From positions 1 to 64,000 of the forward strand of contig JBJKSB010000014.1 of NCBI GenBank assembly GCA_046704385.1: DNA of 64,000 bases, given 5' to 3'. The DNA is from GH45 sp046704385. Its GTDB lineage: Bacteria > Bacteroidota > Bacteroidia > Bacteroidales > SZUA-534. Position 1 is the stretch's first letter. The number at the start of each line of letters is the position of its first letter. The notes under the pieces were generated by a model. It saw only the letters and a list, made by a program, of their open reading frames with translations, was not told the origin of the DNA and did no database searches. Positions 61,671-64,000 of the stretch are shown piece after piece. The position numbers and the translations under genes were made by a program.

Positions 61671-64000
61671 TTATTCATACCTCAGAGCTTCCACCGGATT
61701 ACGCCTGGCAGCCCTTAAACTTTGCCAGCTTACTGTGATTAAAGCGATGGTCAGGGCTAAAAATCCTGACAGTACAAATACCCACCATCCCAACTGTGAT
61801 TTGTAAGCAAAATTTTGGAGCCATTTCGTCATGGCGTAATAGGCTACAGGGCAGGCAATAATAAAGGAGACAATAACCAGGCTTACAAAATCTTTATTGA
61901 TGAGCTTCAAAATTTCAAAACTGGTTGATCCGTTTACTTTACGGATACCAATTTCCTTACGACGCAACTCAATGGCATACAAACTGAGGCCGAAAAGGCC
62001 TATGCAGGCAATGAAAATAGCTACCAGGCTAAAACTTCTGAACAGTCCGGAAATTTTTATTTCGGAATAGTACATATTTCTTAGTTGCTCATCAAAAAAT
62101 CCTAGTTCACAGGGAGTTTGGGGGAATAATTTACTCCATGTATCTTTAACCTGGTTTACCGTGGCGTAAAAATTATCGGGTCTTATGCGCAGGATAATAT
62201 TGTTAGGATTATATTGCAACGGGCTGATCACCATGGGTTCAATTTCCACCCGCAAAGGTTCAAAATTAAAGTTTTTAACTACTCCCACAATGGTGGATTT
62301 GGATTGTCCGTTGCGGCCAAAGTATTTGCCTACCGCATCATCCATGCCCATACGGCGAATGGCTTCTTCATTCAGAATAACCTCGTTAATTGGAATCGGT
62401 TTATCGGCATCAATATGGTTATAACGTTCCGAGAATTCCTTACCACCGTTAAATTGCATACCCATAGTTTTAAAATAATCAGGATCAACCTCCATGGAGC
62501 AAATCAGTACTTTCTTTTCAGGATCTTTTCCTTCCCAGTCGTACCCCCAGCTTGAATTTCCTCCATAAAATGGTGTTTTATTAACTTTGGAAAGACTTAC
62601 CACTCCGTTTATTTTGCTTAATTCGGTTGCAATCAATTCATGTTTTTGTTTGGTCAGTCCGGGCAGGTCAATATAGATCAGATTATCCTTATTATATCCA
62701 ATATTGTAATTGTTGATGTATTTTAACTGTTTCGAAATGGAGAGTGAACAAATAATCAGTCCGATGGATAAGGCAAATTGTACTACCACAAGTATACTTC
62801 TGAAATTAAAAAATCCGGTTCCGTTTTTTGATTGTTTTTTCATCACCCTGGCCGGGGTAAATGATGAAACATATAATGAAGGATAGGTAACGGAAAGTAA
62901 AATAGTGATTAAAACCACTCCAGATAACATGGCTAATAAATATTTGTTTTGAAATAATGCCAGGGTTATGGTTTTATCGGCAAGTCTGTTAAACAGGGGC
63001 ATCAGTAATGCCACCAGTATTACGCTGATAACAAGACTAATGAGAACCATCAGTCCCTTTTCGGTTAAAAACTGCCGGGTGATATTCATTTTGGTGGCTC
63101 CCATTGTTTTCCGGATACCCACCTCGGGTCGTCGTTGTTCGGAACGGGCGGTTGAGAAATTCACAAAATTGATACAGGCAATCAGTATAATGATTAAGGC
63201 TATTGCTAAAAACTGGTAGATATTCTGAACCCTGTTATTCTTACCGGAATAGGAGTACAGATGCTCATTTTTAAAAGGGAACGTATGTAATGAAGTACTT
63301 TCCTGACCATTATCCTTACATATATTGATAATTTTTGCTTCAAAATCTTTTGCATTGGTTCCATTAGTAAACTGTACTACCGTACGCGGCCAGTTGTTCC
63401 CCCAGCTTGACGGATTTGCCATGCCATTGTTAAACATGAAATAAATGGGGTATAATACTTTAAAATTTATACTGGAATTTTTACCGGGTTTTTCAATAAT
63501 AGCACCTACTTCAAATGAATTATCGCCGTTAATGGTTAATGTTTTACCAATAGCTGATTCACCATTGAAAAACATGCTGGCAATTTCAGGAGTGATCATA
63601 ATCTTATTGGGACTGTACAATGCATTGGGATCGCCTTCGATGATATGGAATGAAAAAATATTCAGGAACTGACTGTCGACAGCAACACAAGGCCCCTCTA
63701 TATATTCTTTATCGGTATAACGTATGGGAAATTCACCCATAGAAGCAAAGGTTGTGGCATTTAATACCTCATCATAATCGTTTTTAAGTTTGCTGCTTAG
63801 GGGGAAGGGGGTACACCAGGTAAACAGCTCCTGCCCGTCGGAGTATTGTTGATGCTCGTAAATGGTGTACATGTTGTTGAGGTTGGTGTGGAATTTGTCA
63901 AAGTTCAGTTCATCCACAATCCAGAAAAATATTAAGGTACTTACTGCAAACCCAATCGACAATCCCAAAATATTGATGGCTGAGAATAGTTTGTTTTTGG
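61671..64000 (-). CDS. FtsX/MacB-type ABC permease, block 3 (5' end outside window)
   Basis: Partial: the frame stays open to the last base (KNKLFSAINILGLSIGFAVS), so the start is beyond 64000; about 10-20 residues are missing. First membrane segment INILGLSIGFAVSTLIFFWI, then ELNFDKFHTNLNNMYTI. Loops: PEVGIRKTMGATKMN (first half) and KEIGIRKVNGSTSFE (second half), the only copy with NGS. The second periplasmic domain has FNGGKEFS in place of the GR.F landmark and IVGVVKNFNFEP. C-terminus QLGWWVFVLSG to ARRNPVEALRYE. More permeases may lie upstream beyond the window. Confidence 0.88.
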   Translation of the reverse strand, partial: KNKLFSAINILGLSIGFAVSTLIFFWIVDELNFDKFHTNLNNMYTIYEHQQYSDGQELFTWCTPFPLSSKLKNDYDEVLNATTFASMGEFPIRYTDKEYIEGPCVAVDSQFLNIFSFHIIEGDPNALYSPNKIMITPEIASMFFNGESAIGKTLTINGDNSFEVGAIIEKPGKNSSINFKVLYPIYFMFNNGMANPSSWGNNWPRTVVQFTNGTNAKDFEAKIINICKDNGQESTSLHTFPFKNEHLYSYSGKNNRVQNIYQFLAIALIIILIACINFVNFSTARSEQRRPEVGIRKTMGATKMNITRQFLTEKGLMVLISLVISVILVALLMPLFNRLADKTITLALFQNKYLLAMLSGVVLITILLSVTYPSLYVSSFTPARVMKKQSKNGTGFFNFRSILVVVQFALSIGLIICSLSISKQLKYINNYNIGYNKDNLIYIDLPGLTKQKHELIATELSKINGVVSLSKVNKTPFYGGNSSWGYDWEGKDPEKKVLICSMEVDPDYFKTMGMQFNGGKEFSERYNHIDADKPIPINEVILNEEAIRRMGMDDAVGKYFGRNGQSKSTIVGVVKNFNFEPLRVEIEPMVISPLQYNPNNIILRIRPDNFYATVNQVKDTWSKLFPQTPCELGFFDEQLRNMYYSEIKISGLFRSFSLVAIFIACIGLFGLSLYAIELRRKEIGIRKVNGSTSFEILKLINKDFVSLVIVSFIIACPVAYYAMTKWLQNFAYKSQLGWWVFVLSGFLALTIALITVSWQSLRAARRNPVEALRYE

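Overview
The window looks like chromosomal DNA of an AT-rich member of the Bacteroidota, probably Bacteroidales/Marinilabiliales-like. This is inferred from type IX secretion (T9SS) C-terminal tails, a hybrid two-component sensor joined to a glycoside hydrolase locus, a GH115 enzyme, and ATG starts with little Shine-Dalgarno signal. No rRNA, tRNA or CRISPR was seen.

The dominant content is an expansion of very large FtsX/MacB-type ABC permeases of about 780-800 residues. There are fourteen, covering roughly half the window: six in tandem on + (3.5-18.3 kb), three in tandem on + (27.2-34.5 kb), one alone on + (41.9-44.2 kb) and four on - (53.8-64 kb, the last cut by the window end). Each is built as two fused MacB_PCD-FtsX halves with about eight membrane segments. 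No ABC ATPase, periplasmic adaptor or TolC gene is present. Thirteen of the fourteen share a C-terminal block of exactly 95 residues without an indel, ending in NPVEALRYE-like residues, although the rest and the codons have diverged.

Three + strand units (the six-gene block, the three-gene block, and an Ig-like/DUF1349 membrane protein just before the solitary permease) share an upstream architecture. Each has paired TGT-N11-ACA palindromes 22 bp apart, followed 74, 74 or 63 bp later by a TTGGYATA element. This resembles enhancer sites plus the -24 element of sigma-54 promoters, although the -12 half is poor. It suggests one unseen activator controls the whole + strand permease set.

Other regions: 0-3.1 kb is a zone of decay, with an IS1595-like transposase tail abutting a 5'-truncated aspartyl protease, a hydrolase scrap, a frameshifted lipoprotein, then a lipase-like hydrolase and trmO. 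At 18.7-26.8 kb (-) a GH115 alpha-glucuronidase, a T9SS-exported protein and a hybrid two-component regulator form a xylan-type utilisation locus with a 21-bp-spaced direct repeat as candidate operator. At 34.5-40.2 kb (-) lie two T9SS proteins, a histidine kinase, an adhesin-like protein and a WbuC-type cupin. At 44.7-49.4 kb (+) lie an isoprenylcysteine-methyltransferase-like protein, a GH5 lipoprotein, a small barrel-like protein and a ClC antiporter. At 49.6-52.4 kb an XRE regulator and a single-chain restriction-modification enzyme form a likely acquired module that ends beside the severed 3' end of a histidine kinase gene.
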